From Streptomyces jeddahensis (GTDB taxonomy: Bacteria > Actinomycetota > Actinomycetes > Streptomycetales > Streptomycetaceae), in NCBI RefSeq assembly GCF_001642995.1, contig NZ_LOHS01000058.1, positions 1 to 64,000 of the forward strand: a stretch of 64,000 nt of DNA. Reading direction: 5' to 3'. The notes under the pieces were generated by a model. The model ran no database searches and was not told the DNA's origin. It was given only the letters and a program-made list of their open reading frames with translations. Both the position numbers and the translations under genes were made by a program. Below are positions 8,015 to 17,230 of the stretch, piece after piece (positions within the stretch are counted from its first letter, which is position 1; each line of letters begins with the position of its first letter).

Positions 8015-9607
8015 TCACACCGCCCCCGCTCCGGTGAGCGCCCGGACCTCCGTCTCCGCGTGCTTCGCCTCGTCCGGCACCTCCGGGGACGTGACCGTGC
8101 CGAGCCAGCCGGCAAGGAAGCCGAGCGGGATGGACACCAGCCCCGGGTTCTCCAGGGGGAAGTACTGCATGTCCACACCCGGGAAAATGGAGTCCGGGCT
8201 CCCCGAGACCACGGGGGACAGCACCACCAGGACGAGTGCCGGCACCAGACCGCCGTAGACCGACCACACCGCGCCGCGCGTGGTGAAGTTCCGCCAGAAC
8301 AGCGAGTACAGCAGCACGGGCAGATTGGCGGACGCCGCCACGGCGAACGCCAGGCCCACCAGGAACGCGATATTGAGGTCGCGGGCGAGCAGGCTCAGGG
8401 CGATCGCGACAGCGCCGATCCCGACCGCGGCAACGCGCGCGACCACCACCTCGCTGCGCCGCTTCCCGCCGGGGCGGCGCAGTGACGCGTACAGGTCGTG
8501 AGCCACGGACGCCGACGAGGCAAGCGTGGCACCGGCGACGACGGCGAGGATCGTGGCGAAGGCCACCGCGGCGACGACCGCGAACAGAACCGTTCCACCC
8601 GTGGAGTCCGCGCCGCCGCCGAGATCAAGCGCCAACAGCGGCACGGCCGTGTTCCCGGACGCGTTGGACGCGCGCACCGCATCGGATCCCACCAGCACCG
8701 CCGCGCCGAAGCCGAGCATGATCGTCATCAGATAGAAGCTGCCGATGAGACCGATGGCCCAGACGGCCGAGCGGCGAGCGGCCCGCGCGGTCGGCACGGT
8801 GTAGAAGCGGGACAGGATGTGCGGCAGCCCCGCCGTCCCCAGCACGAGCGCAAGCCCGAGGCTGATGAAGTCGAACCGCGCGGTCCAGTCGGCGCCGTAC
8901 TTCAGCCCGGGTGCCAGGTAGGCATCACCGTGGCCACTGCGCTCGGCCGCTGTACTCAGCAACGCGTTGACGTCGCCGTGGAACCGCACCAGGACGAGCG
9001 TGGTCAACGTGATCGCGCCGCTCAGCAGGAGAACCGCCTTGACGATCTGGATCCACGTCGTGGCTCGCATCCCTCCCAACGACACATAGACGACCATGAG
9101 TGCGCCGACCCCGATCACCGTCCAGGTCCGCGCCGCCCCGCTGGTACCGCCAAGAAGTAGCGCGACCAGGCTGCCCGCCCCCACCATCTGCGCCACCAGA
9201 TACAGAACGCACACGGTCACCGAGGAGGTTCCCGCCGCGATACGGACCGGACGTTCCGTCATCCGTGCGGCGACGACGTCCGCGAGCGTGAACCGCCCGC
9301 AATTGCGGACCAGTTCGGCCACCAGGTAGAGCACCACGAGCCAGGCGACCAGGAAGCCCACCGAGTACAGCAGTCCGTCGTAGCCGAACAGCGCGATGAG
9401 GCCGGTGACTCCGAGGAACGAGGCCGCCGACATGTAGTCGCCCGCGATGGCGAAGCCGTTCTCCATGGGGCTGAACAGACGTCCGCCTGCGTAGAACTCG
9501 ACCGCCGAGCCATGCCGGCTGCGGCTCACCCAGGTCGTGATCGCCAGTGTGACCGCCACGAACCCGCTGAAGAGCAACAGCGCCAGAGTCTGATGATCGT
9601 CCGTCAT
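8015..9607 (-). CDS. Sodium:solute symporter, acetate permease (ActP) type
   Basis: This 530-residue integral membrane protein has about 13 predicted membrane segments and belongs to the SSS family nearest cation/acetate symporters. Recognisable stretches are EFYAGGR, FAIAGDYMSAASFLG near the N-terminus and LGTAGLPHILSRFYTV. It most likely imports acetate or another short monocarboxylate with sodium or protons. The ATG at 9607 overlaps the upstream DUF485 stop (ATGA), which fixes the start; the longer open frame upstream is out of place. The same DUF485-symporter pairing occurs in yjcH-actP. It faces the CitA-like two-component genes. Confidence 0.92.
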   Translation of the reverse strand: MTDDHQTLALLLFSGFVAVTLAITTWVSRSRHGSAVEFYAGGRLFSPMENGFAIAGDYMSAASFLGVTGLIALFGYDGLLYSVGFLVAWLVVLYLVAELVRNCGRFTLADVVAARMTERPVRIAAGTSSVTVCVLYLVAQMVGAGSLVALLLGGTSGAARTWTVIGVGALMVVYVSLGGMRATTWIQIVKAVLLLSGAITLTTLVLVRFHGDVNALLSTAAERSGHGDAYLAPGLKYGADWTARFDFISLGLALVLGTAGLPHILSRFYTVPTARAARRSAVWAIGLIGSFYLMTIMLGFGAAVLVGSDAVRASNASGNTAVPLLALDLGGGADSTGGTVLFAVVAAVAFATILAVVAGATLASSASVAHDLYASLRRPGGKRRSEVVVARVAAVGIGAVAIALSLLARDLNIAFLVGLAFAVAASANLPVLLYSLFWRNFTTRGAVWSVYGGLVPALVLVVLSPVVSGSPDSIFPGVDMQYFPLENPGLVSIPLGFLAGWLGTVTSPEVPDEAKHAETEVRALTGAGAV

Positions 9608-10083
9608 CGCTCCGTCTCCCGGGTCAGCTCCTGTGTGTTCCACCTGAGTTCGAGAGCCGCGCGGTCCCTGCGCAGCCGGGCATGCCGGGCGTACGCCCAC
9701 GTCAGCAGGAACGTGGAGAGAAACTGGCCGAGGCCCGCGAGCATCGCGACGTTCACGGCCCCCGCGACAGGCCGCGCCATCAGGTCGGGCGCCGTCGTCG
9801 CGGCCACGACGTACGCGACGTACCAGGTGAAGAAGACGGCGACCCCTGGGAAAACGAATCTCCGGTACCGGCTGCGCACCTCCTGGAAGGCCGGGCTGCG
9901 CTGCACCTCCAGATAGATCTCGGCGGCGGTAGCCGTCCGGTCCGCCGGCTCCCGGCGCGCGTGCGGAACGGCGGACGCGCGCGACCCCGCACCGCCCAAC
10001 TCGCCCCAGCCGGAGGCGAGGGCGTCGTACCAGGGATCGTCGGGCCGGAGCCGCGCCGCCTCGCCGCCGTCGTACTTGTCCAC
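9604..10083 (-). CDS. DUF485 small membrane protein, symporter partner
   Basis: This 159-residue protein has a hydrophilic N-terminal half and a DUF485 domain with two membrane helices (FVFPGVAVFFTWYVAYVV, and a second near AMLAGLGQFLSTFLLTWAY). DUF485 proteins are regularly encoded with ActP-type symporters and are presumed accessory subunits. I chose the GTG at 10083 because AAGGAG stands six bases upstream; an alternative GTG at 10101 lacks one. It is translationally coupled to the symporter. Confidence 0.85.
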   Translation of the reverse strand: MDKYDGGEAARLRPDDPWYDALASGWGELGGAGSRASAVPHARREPADRTATAAEIYLEVQRSPAFQEVRSRYRRFVFPGVAVFFTWYVAYVVAATTAPDLMARPVAGAVNVAMLAGLGQFLSTFLLTWAYARHARLRRDRAALELRWNTQELTRETER

Positions 10084-10287
10084 CGAACTCTCCTTGTCCA
10101 CGGGCCTTTTCGGCCACGTGCCCAAGGATGGACAGAACGGTCAGATCGCGGGCTCTTCAATCCCGCCTCTTCACCCCATCAGGTGAGCCAGCACACCGGC
10201 GGCTCGGCGAGTCCGTACCGATAGGCATATCGGACGGCCTGCGGCGGTCCATGCGGGCCTGCGCGTGCCCTGGTGAAGAACAAGCAA

Positions 10288-10323
10288 GGGCACGGTGCCG
10301 TACGCCCGTACGTCACCGTGCCC
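10288..10323. terminator. Strong hairpin terminator after parE
   Basis: GGGCACGGTG (10288-10297) pairs perfectly with CACCGTGCCC (10314-10323). An inner CGTAC/GTACG stem extends the hairpin. It lies 10 bases beyond the parE stop. Confidence 0.85.
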
Positions 10324-10333
10324 TGCACGCGTC

Positions 10334-12457
10334 CTACGCGTCGATCCGCGACCGGTCCAGCGTCGCCGCCGAGCCGGTGATGAACTCCTTGCGCGGCGCG
10401 ACCTCGTTGCCCATCAGCAGATCGAAGACCTGCTCCGCCGCCTCCAGGTCGGAGAGGTTGATCCGGCGCAGGGTGCGGTGGCGCGGGTCCATCGTCGTCT
10501 CGGCCAGCTGATCGGCGTCCATCTCGCCGAGACCCTTGTACCGCTGGATCGTGTCCTTGTACCGGATGCCCTTGCTCTGGAACTCCAGGAGCTTGTCGCG
10601 CAGCTCGCGGTCCGAGTACGTGTAGACGTACTTGTCCTGGCCCTTCTTCGGCTGGATGAGCTCGATGCGGTGCAGCGGCGGCACCGCAGCGAACACCCGG
10701 CCCGACTCGACCATGGGCCGCATGTAGCGGTGGAACAGCGTCAGAAGCAGGGTCCGGATGTGCGAGCCGTCCACATCGGCGTCGGTCATCATGATGATCT
10801 TGCCGTAGCGAGCGGCGTCGATGTCGAAGGTCCGACCCGATCCCGCCCCTATGACCTGGATGATCGCACCGCACTCGGCGTTCTTCAGCATGTCCGAGAC
10901 GGAGGACTTCTGGACGTTGAGGATCTTGCCACGGATCGGCAGCAGGGCCTGGAACTCGGAGTTCCGCGCGAGCTTGGCCGTGCCGAGCGCGGAGTCGCCC
11001 TCGACGATGAAGAGCTCGCTCCGATCCACGTCGTCGCTGCGGCAGTCGGCGAGCTTGGCGGGCAGCGACGAGGACTCCAGCGCCGTCTTCCGGCGCTGCG
11101 CCTCCTTGTGCTGGCGCGCCGCGATGCGCGTGCGGGCGGCCGCGACGGCCTTCTCCAGGACTGCGCGGGCCTGCGCCTTCGCGTCCCGCTTGGTCGACGT
11201 CAGGAACTCCTTGAGCTCCTTGGCCACGACGTTCGCGACGATGCGGTTGGCCGCGGAGGTGCCCAGGACCTCCTTGGTCTGTCCCTCGAACTGCGGCTCC
11301 GCGAGGCGCACGGTCACGACGGCGGTGAGCCCTTCGAGGGCGTCGTCCTTGACGATGTCGTCCTCGGCCACGCGCAGCAGCTTCTGGGCTCGCAGCACCT
11401 CGTTCACTGTCTTGGTCACAGAGCGTTCGAAGCCCGTGACATGGGTGCCGCCCTTGGGGGTTGCGATGATGTTGACGAAGGACCTGACCGTGGTCTCGTA
11501 GCCGGTGCCCCACCGCAGCGCGACGTCCACGCCGAGGTCACGGGTCACCTCGGTGGGCGTCATGTGCCCCCGGTCGTCGAGGACCGGGACGGTCTCCTTG
11601 AACGTGCCATGCCCGGAGAGCCGCAGGACGTCGCAGACCGGCTTGTCCGGCGCCAGGAACTCGCAGAACTCGCTGATTCCGCCGTCGAAGCGGAAGGACT
11701 CCTCGCCCTTGCTGCCGTCCTCGCCCAGGCCGTACTCGTCGCGCACCACGATGGTCAGGCCCGGGACCAGGAACGCGGTCTGCCGGGCGCGCTGGTGCAG
11801 TGTCTCCAGGGAGAGCTTGGCGTCCTTGAGGAAGATCTGCCGGTCCGCCCAGTAACGCACGCGCGTGCCGGTACGGGCCCTCGGGACCTTCTTGACCTTG
11901 CGCAGGCGCGCCGCCGGGTCGAAGGAGGCATTGGGCCCCTCGCCCTTGAACGCACCGGGAACGCCGCGCCGGAAGCTGATGGCGTGCGTGCTTCCGGCCC
12001 GGTCCACCTCCACGTCCAGGCGGGAGGAGAGCGCGTTCACCACGGAGGCGCCCACGCCGTGCAGACCGCCCGAGGCGGCGTACGACCCGCCGCCGAACTT
12101 GCCTCCCGCGTGGAGCTTGGTCATCACGACCTCGACGCCGGAGAGGCCCGTCTTGGGCTCCACGTCGACGGGGATGCCGCGGCCGTTGTCCCGCACCTCC
12201 ACGGATGCGTCGTCGTGGAGGATCACCTCGATGTGGTCGCAGTAGCCGCCGAGCGCCTCGTCGACGGAGTTGTCGATGATCTCCCAGAGGCAGTGCATGA
12301 GGCCGCGGCTGTCGGTCGAGCCGATGTACATGCCAGGGCGCTTGCGGACGGCTTCGAGCCCCTCGAGGACGAGCAGGTGCCGCGCGGTGTAGTTGGAACC
12401 GTCCCGGTCTGCTCCGGTCAGCAGCGCTGTGGACGGCACGGACGTCTCGGCGGTCAC
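10334..12457 (-). CDS. parE: DNA topoisomerase IV / gyrase subunit B-type protein (ParE)
   Basis: This 707-residue ATPase subunit partners with ParC. The GHKL ATPase domain has EIIDNSVDEALGG, DNGRGIPVD and GGLHGVGASVVNAL; then come the transducer and the TOPRIM region (EGDSALGTAK, and MTDADVDGSHI for Mg2+). The C-terminus carries the conserved IQRYKGLGEMD motif. The GTG start at 12457 has AGGAG eight bases upstream. It is shorter than E. coli GyrB (804) and near E. coli ParE (630), consistent with topoisomerase IV. The gene is monocistronic, with a strong terminator behind it. Confidence 0.95.
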   Translation of the reverse strand: MTAETSVPSTALLTGADRDGSNYTARHLLVLEGLEAVRKRPGMYIGSTDSRGLMHCLWEIIDNSVDEALGGYCDHIEVILHDDASVEVRDNGRGIPVDVEPKTGLSGVEVVMTKLHAGGKFGGGSYAASGGLHGVGASVVNALSSRLDVEVDRAGSTHAISFRRGVPGAFKGEGPNASFDPAARLRKVKKVPRARTGTRVRYWADRQIFLKDAKLSLETLHQRARQTAFLVPGLTIVVRDEYGLGEDGSKGEESFRFDGGISEFCEFLAPDKPVCDVLRLSGHGTFKETVPVLDDRGHMTPTEVTRDLGVDVALRWGTGYETTVRSFVNIIATPKGGTHVTGFERSVTKTVNEVLRAQKLLRVAEDDIVKDDALEGLTAVVTVRLAEPQFEGQTKEVLGTSAANRIVANVVAKELKEFLTSTKRDAKAQARAVLEKAVAAARTRIAARQHKEAQRRKTALESSSLPAKLADCRSDDVDRSELFIVEGDSALGTAKLARNSEFQALLPIRGKILNVQKSSVSDMLKNAECGAIIQVIGAGSGRTFDIDAARYGKIIMMTDADVDGSHIRTLLLTLFHRYMRPMVESGRVFAAVPPLHRIELIQPKKGQDKYVYTYSDRELRDKLLEFQSKGIRYKDTIQRYKGLGEMDADQLAETTMDPRHRTLRRINLSDLEAAEQVFDLLMGNEVAPRKEFITGSAATLDRSRIDA

Positions 12458-12897
12458 GCGGTTCGCTCCTCGCTGAATTTCTGGTGGCCCCTTGTGGGCC
12501 AGGGGCCGGCTTCGGTCGCCGGTCAGAGGGTACCGAGGCCTGATAGAGCCGTTGTAACGCCACCCTAGACCGAGTTCAGGGTAGTCCAGAGTCGCATACC
12601 TGTTCGATCCTTCGATGGAGTGAAGCGCACATCACGTTCCCTTCGAGGCATGAACCATTTAGCCTCGGGGCACGTCCTCATGAACAACCGGCAAGCCAGC
12701 CGGGAGGGCGGACCCTGAAAGACAGCGCGAACCCGTACAACGCATAGACACGCAATACGGCACATTCGCCGCCAACCGGCAGCAGACAGCCGCCTCGCAA
12801 AAGATTTTTTCGAGGGAAAGCCACGAGCGGGAACGTTTTGGGGCTGGTTGGATGTTGACCCTGGTACGACAGCTCGTCGAGCTAGAGAAGAGGCGAC
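12458..12897. other. Intergenic region, divergent promoters for parE and a small gene
   Basis: This 440-bp gap is visibly A+T-richer than its surroundings, especially 12720-12860. A possible -35 TTGACC (12853-12858) precedes the 12898 gene. A possible -10 TAGGGT for parE (complement of 12562-12567) lies about 105 bases before its start. Nothing codes convincingly. Confidence 0.5.
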
Positions 12898-13128
12898 GTG
12901 ACTACTGTTCTGACCCCCGCGAGCCCGCTGACGGCCGCTGATCGCTGCGACCGCTGCGGCGCCCAGGCATACCTGCGCGTCGTCCTGCTCAGCGGCGGTG
13001 AGCTGCTCTTCTGCGCCCACCACGGGCGCAAGTTCGAGCCGGAACTCAAGAAGATCGCCGCTGAGATACAGGACGAGACCGAGCGGCTGACGACCGCCCC
13101 GGCGTCCGCCACCGAAGAGGAACGCTGA
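12898..13128 (+). CDS. Small zinc-ribbon-like protein, DUF7455 type
   Basis: This 76-residue protein has CDRCG near residue 16 and CAHHG near residue 41, giving a C-x2-C plus C-x-H-H arrangement likely to bind zinc, followed by a charged helical C-terminus (KIAAEIQDETERL). It resembles a small protein conserved in Streptomyces next to hrdB/parE; function unknown. GTG start with GAAGAGG upstream. A strong hairpin follows 42 bases after the stop. Confidence 0.75.
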   Translation: MTTVLTPASPLTAADRCDRCGAQAYLRVVLLSGGELLFCAHHGRKFEPELKKIAAEIQDETERLTTAPASATEEER

Positions 13129-13169
13129 CACCTCGCATCCACGACGAGCCAGTTCCGGCGCAGGCCGGT

Positions 13170-13210
13170 GACCGGGCGGCTGCCTGTGTACTCAGGGCAG
13201 CCGCCCGGTC
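13170..13210. terminator. Bidirectional hairpin terminator
   Basis: GACCGGGCGGCTGCC (13170-13184) pairs perfectly over 15 bp with GGCAGCCGCCCGGTC (13196-13210) across an 11-base loop. It separates the converging zinc-ribbon gene and protease gene. Confidence 0.85.
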
Positions 13211-13255
13211 TGGTTCGTAGACGGCGGCAACCGCGGTCAGCGACCCCGACGGCCG

Positions 13256-14089
13256 TCAGCGGCCCAAACCCAGCGGCCGGATCACGGCTGAGACCCGTGT
13301 GTAGACCCCGGGGCTGCCCGCCCATCCGCAGCCGCTCCCCCAGGAGACGAGGCCGACCAGCCGCCCCCTGGCGACGAGCGGACCTCCGCTGTCCCCCTGG
13401 CACGCGTCGCGGCCCCCTGCACGCTCCCCCGCGCACAGCATGGAAGCGGCGACATAGGTCCCTTCACTCGTTCCCGGGTACGCCTTCCTGCAGAGGGCGT
13501 CCGGCAGCACCCTTATCTGCGCGGCGCGCAGCGTGCGTGAGTACTGGCCGGCGCCCGTGGTGTCGCCCCAGCCGTAGACTGTGGCCCTGGTTTCCGGGGC
13601 ATACGCCCTGTCCCCCTGCCGCGCCATGGGGATGACGTAGCTCTGCGGAAGCGGTGTGGCCAGTGTGAGGACCGCCGCGTCTCCCGCGTTCGTGACGCTG
13701 TTGTGCCCGGGGTTGATCGAGACGCGGCGCACCGGGATCTCCCGGCCGTTCTTGGCATCACCTAGATCGCTGCGGCCCGCGATGACCTTCAGATCGTCCA
13801 TGCGGCTCGCCGGCCCGCCGAGGACTTCCTCGCTCATGCAGTGGGCCGCGGTGAGCACGGTCGAGCGCCCGACGACCACGCCCCCGCAGAACTGCCCCGC
13901 GCGCGTACCCCCGAATCGGTCACGGCTGGACAGCGCCACCACCCACGGGCTGTCGGCCACGTTGACCGGGGTGCCTCCGACGACTATGCCGTCAGCCGCG
14001 GCGGGGGTCGGCGCGGCCAACGGCAGCACGGCTGCCGCGGCCGCCATGGCCAGCCCGCCCCTCAGGGCCTTGGCAAGGGGAAAACGCAT
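13256..14089 (-). CDS. Secreted trypsin-like serine protease (S1 family)
   Basis: This 277-residue chymotrypsin-fold protease has a signal peptide (MRFPLAKALRGGLAMAAAAA..., cleavage likely after TPAAA). The mature part begins near IVVGG, matching trypsin's activated N-terminus. The triad is visible as TAAHC (His), GDAAVLTLATPL (Asp) and GDSGGPLV (Ser). DACQGDSGGP carries the trypsin-like Asp pocket residue, predicting cleavage after Lys/Arg. Cysteines suggest three disulfides. AAGGAG lies five bases before the ATG. The role is probably extracellular nutrient or developmental proteolysis. Confidence 0.92.
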   Translation of the reverse strand: MRFPLAKALRGGLAMAAAAAVLPLAAPTPAAADGIVVGGTPVNVADSPWVVALSSRDRFGGTRAGQFCGGVVVGRSTVLTAAHCMSEEVLGGPASRMDDLKVIAGRSDLGDAKNGREIPVRRVSINPGHNSVTNAGDAAVLTLATPLPQSYVIPMARQGDRAYAPETRATVYGWGDTTGAGQYSRTLRAAQIRVLPDALCRKAYPGTSEGTYVAASMLCAGERAGGRDACQGDSGGPLVARGRLVGLVSWGSGCGWAGSPGVYTRVSAVIRPLGLGR

Positions 14090-14206
14090 ACACGCTCCTT
14101 ACTCTGAGTTGCTACGGCACACCCAGAGTGATCCAGGACGGCATGGCTCGCACGTGCGCGCAGGCTCACGAAATGGCGCAGCAGCTCAGGCTATGGCCAA
14201 GGGAAA

Positions 14207-14240
14207 GGCCCGGACGCCTCAAGGAGGAGGCGTCCGGGCC
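14207..14240. terminator. Hairpin terminator after hrdB
   Basis: GGCCCGGACGCCTC (14207-14220) pairs perfectly over 14 bp with GAGGCGTCCGGGCC (14227-14240) around a 6-base loop, 22 bases beyond the hrdB stop. Confidence 0.85.
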
Positions 14241-14262
14241 TGTCGCTGGGTTGACGTGGCGA

Positions 14263-15804
<1,542 letters not shown>

Positions 15805-16115
15805 GAACAACCTCTCGGAACGTTGGAAAACGGCTTACGGCCCCGTCCCGTGTGGACCGGAGCCGACGACCGCCGACTTGGGGATGGGCCGACGGGCGCG
15901 GGCGGGGGCCGGGGAGATGAACAGCGCCGTCCATGACGGCTGTATTCCCTCCTCGACTGTCACCTCTTAGGTCATCGCGCTGTTCCCAGGAGCGTTACGC
16001 CCAATCTGCGTGGCCCGAGTCACACCACGTAAGCACTCAAAAGCACCTAGAAACGGTCAAATGCGATCAGGCCTCAGACTAAGTCGATCATCTTTGCCCT
16101 GCTTGTGCCCACAAA
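15805..16115. other. hrdB upstream region
   Basis: This region carries the hrdB promoters on the minus strand and a long leader of about 120-280 bases. It contains no gene. A candidate stress-sigma (SigR-like) promoter is annotated separately at 15920-15949. Unusually for this genome, 16010-16100 is A+T-rich. Confidence 0.5.
15920..15949 (-). promoter_or_regulatory. Candidate SigR-like promoter for hrdB
   Basis: On the minus strand GGGAAT (15949-15944) is followed after 18 bases by GCTGTT (15925-15920). The SigR consensus is GGAAT-N18-GTT; here the -10 reads GCT, a 2-of-3 match. Known Streptomyces hrdB genes have a SigR-dependent second promoter, which supports the call. Confidence 0.4.
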
Positions 16116-16155
16116 CCGGCCCGGCGGCGCCTCCACCCTCGCGTCGCCGGGCCGG
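16116..16155. terminator. Hairpin terminator after whiH
   Basis: CCGGCCCGGCGGCG (16116-16129) pairs with CGTCGCCGGGCCGG (16142-16155), 13 of 14 positions, around a 12-base loop. It lies 30 bases beyond the whiH stop. Confidence 0.75.
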
Positions 16156-16184
16156 GCACTGACCGTGCGGTCGCCGGTCCTCCG

Positions 16185-17069
16185 TCAGTGCTCCCGAGGG
16201 GCCGGCACCACGCGCTCCACCTCTGGGTGGACGGTGAGAAGTTGGCGCATGGCCGCCTCGGCGCCCGCTCCGTCGCCGGCCGGGAGCGCCTCGACGATGC
16301 GGGAGTGGAGCGCGAGGGACGCCTCGTTCGGACGGTCACAGCCCGTGACCGGGCCCCCGGAGACCTGGAGGGCCGCCGAGACGATGCCGGACAGATGCTC
16401 CAGCATGCGGTTGCCGGCGACCTGGATGAGCAGCGAGTGGAACTCCGCGTCGGCGCGGGAGAACGTGACGGCGTCCCCCTGCCCCAGGGCGTGCCCCATG
16501 ATCTCGACCATGTCGGCCAGGCGCTGCTGGACGTCCTCACGTCCGTGCCCGGCGGCGAGGCGGGCGGCGAGCGGCTCGATCGTCCAGCGCAGTTCGCTCA
16601 GCTCGCGCCGCTGGTCGTCCCGCTGCGGCCCGAAGGCCCGCCACTCGATGATGTCCGGGTCCAGGAGGTTCCAGTCACTGACCGGGCGCACGCGCGTTCC
16701 GACATTGGGCCGGGCGCTGACGAGGCCCTTGGCCTCCAGTACGCGCAGCGACTCGCGGACGACGGTGCGGGAGACCTCGAACCGCTGGCCGATCTCTTCG
16801 GGGACCAGCGGGCGGTCCGCGCCCAGATCGCCGGAGACGATCATCTGACCCAGCTGTTGTACGAGTTGGCCGTGCAGCCCGCGGCCGCGGCTGCCTGCGG
16901 CGCGCCGGCCCACACGGCCCAGCTCCGGGTCGCCCTCCCAGGCGGGGGCGCCGACGCGGTCGGCGGCAGGGGCCTCGGCGTAGGGGTAGCGGTCGAGTTC
17001 GCCCGGGCCGGCGAGGCCGGAGTCGGCGGAACGGGCGGCGGTCATCATGGTGTGCGCAAGGGTACTCAC
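16185..17069 (-). CDS. whiH: GntR-family sporulation regulator WhiH
   Basis: This 294-residue regulator has a basic, disordered N-terminus, a GntR winged helix (about residues 70-135, with EEIGQRFEVSRTVVRESLRVLEAKGLV) and a C-terminal all-helical FadR/FCD effector domain with probable metal or ligand histidines (AEFHSLLIQVAGN, SLALHSRIVEAL). Length and position next to hrdB match WhiH, needed for sporulation septation in aerial hyphae. The GTG at 17069 gives the family-length product; the longer open frame to 17843 only overlaps the neighbouring ABC gene. A WhiG-like -10 motif lies about 93-100 bases upstream. Confidence 0.88.
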   Translation of the reverse strand: MSTLAHTMMTAARSADSGLAGPGELDRYPYAEAPAADRVGAPAWEGDPELGRVGRRAAGSRGRGLHGQLVQQLGQMIVSGDLGADRPLVPEEIGQRFEVSRTVVRESLRVLEAKGLVSARPNVGTRVRPVSDWNLLDPDIIEWRAFGPQRDDQRRELSELRWTIEPLAARLAAGHGREDVQQRLADMVEIMGHALGQGDAVTFSRADAEFHSLLIQVAGNRMLEHLSGIVSAALQVSGGPVTGCDRPNEASLALHSRIVEALPAGDGAGAEAAMRQLLTVHPEVERVVPAPREH

Positions 17070-17161
17070 GGATCTTTTGTCGGCGCGGTCCCCAACTCCC
17101 TTGAGGGCTTTGGTGAAAAGCACACGAAAGGGTGATCGCTTACCCTGCCGCAATTGACGCC

Positions 17162-17169
17162 TTATCGGA
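17162..17169 (-). promoter_or_regulatory. Candidate SigmaWhiG -10 element upstream of whiH
   Basis: The complement reads TCCGATAA, 7 of 8 matches to the WhiG -10 consensus GCCGATAA. A TAAA -35 at 15-16 bases upstream is not visible. whiH is known to depend on SigmaWhiG in S. coelicolor. The surrounding 12-mer recurs at 19318-19329. Confidence 0.45.
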
Positions 17170-17230
17170 CAGAAATGAGCGTTCTGCGGGAAGTTGCGGG
17201 CAGCACGGAAACGGATCGCACCGATGGTGA

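Noticed and set aside
10081..10105. Two TTGTCCAC sequences resembling DnaA boxes
   Set aside because: They encode the repeated VDK residues at the DUF485 gene start, and each differs from the box at the last base.
10295..12568. A 757-codon open frame antisense to parE
   Set aside because: Shadow of parE; no motif or ribosome binding site.
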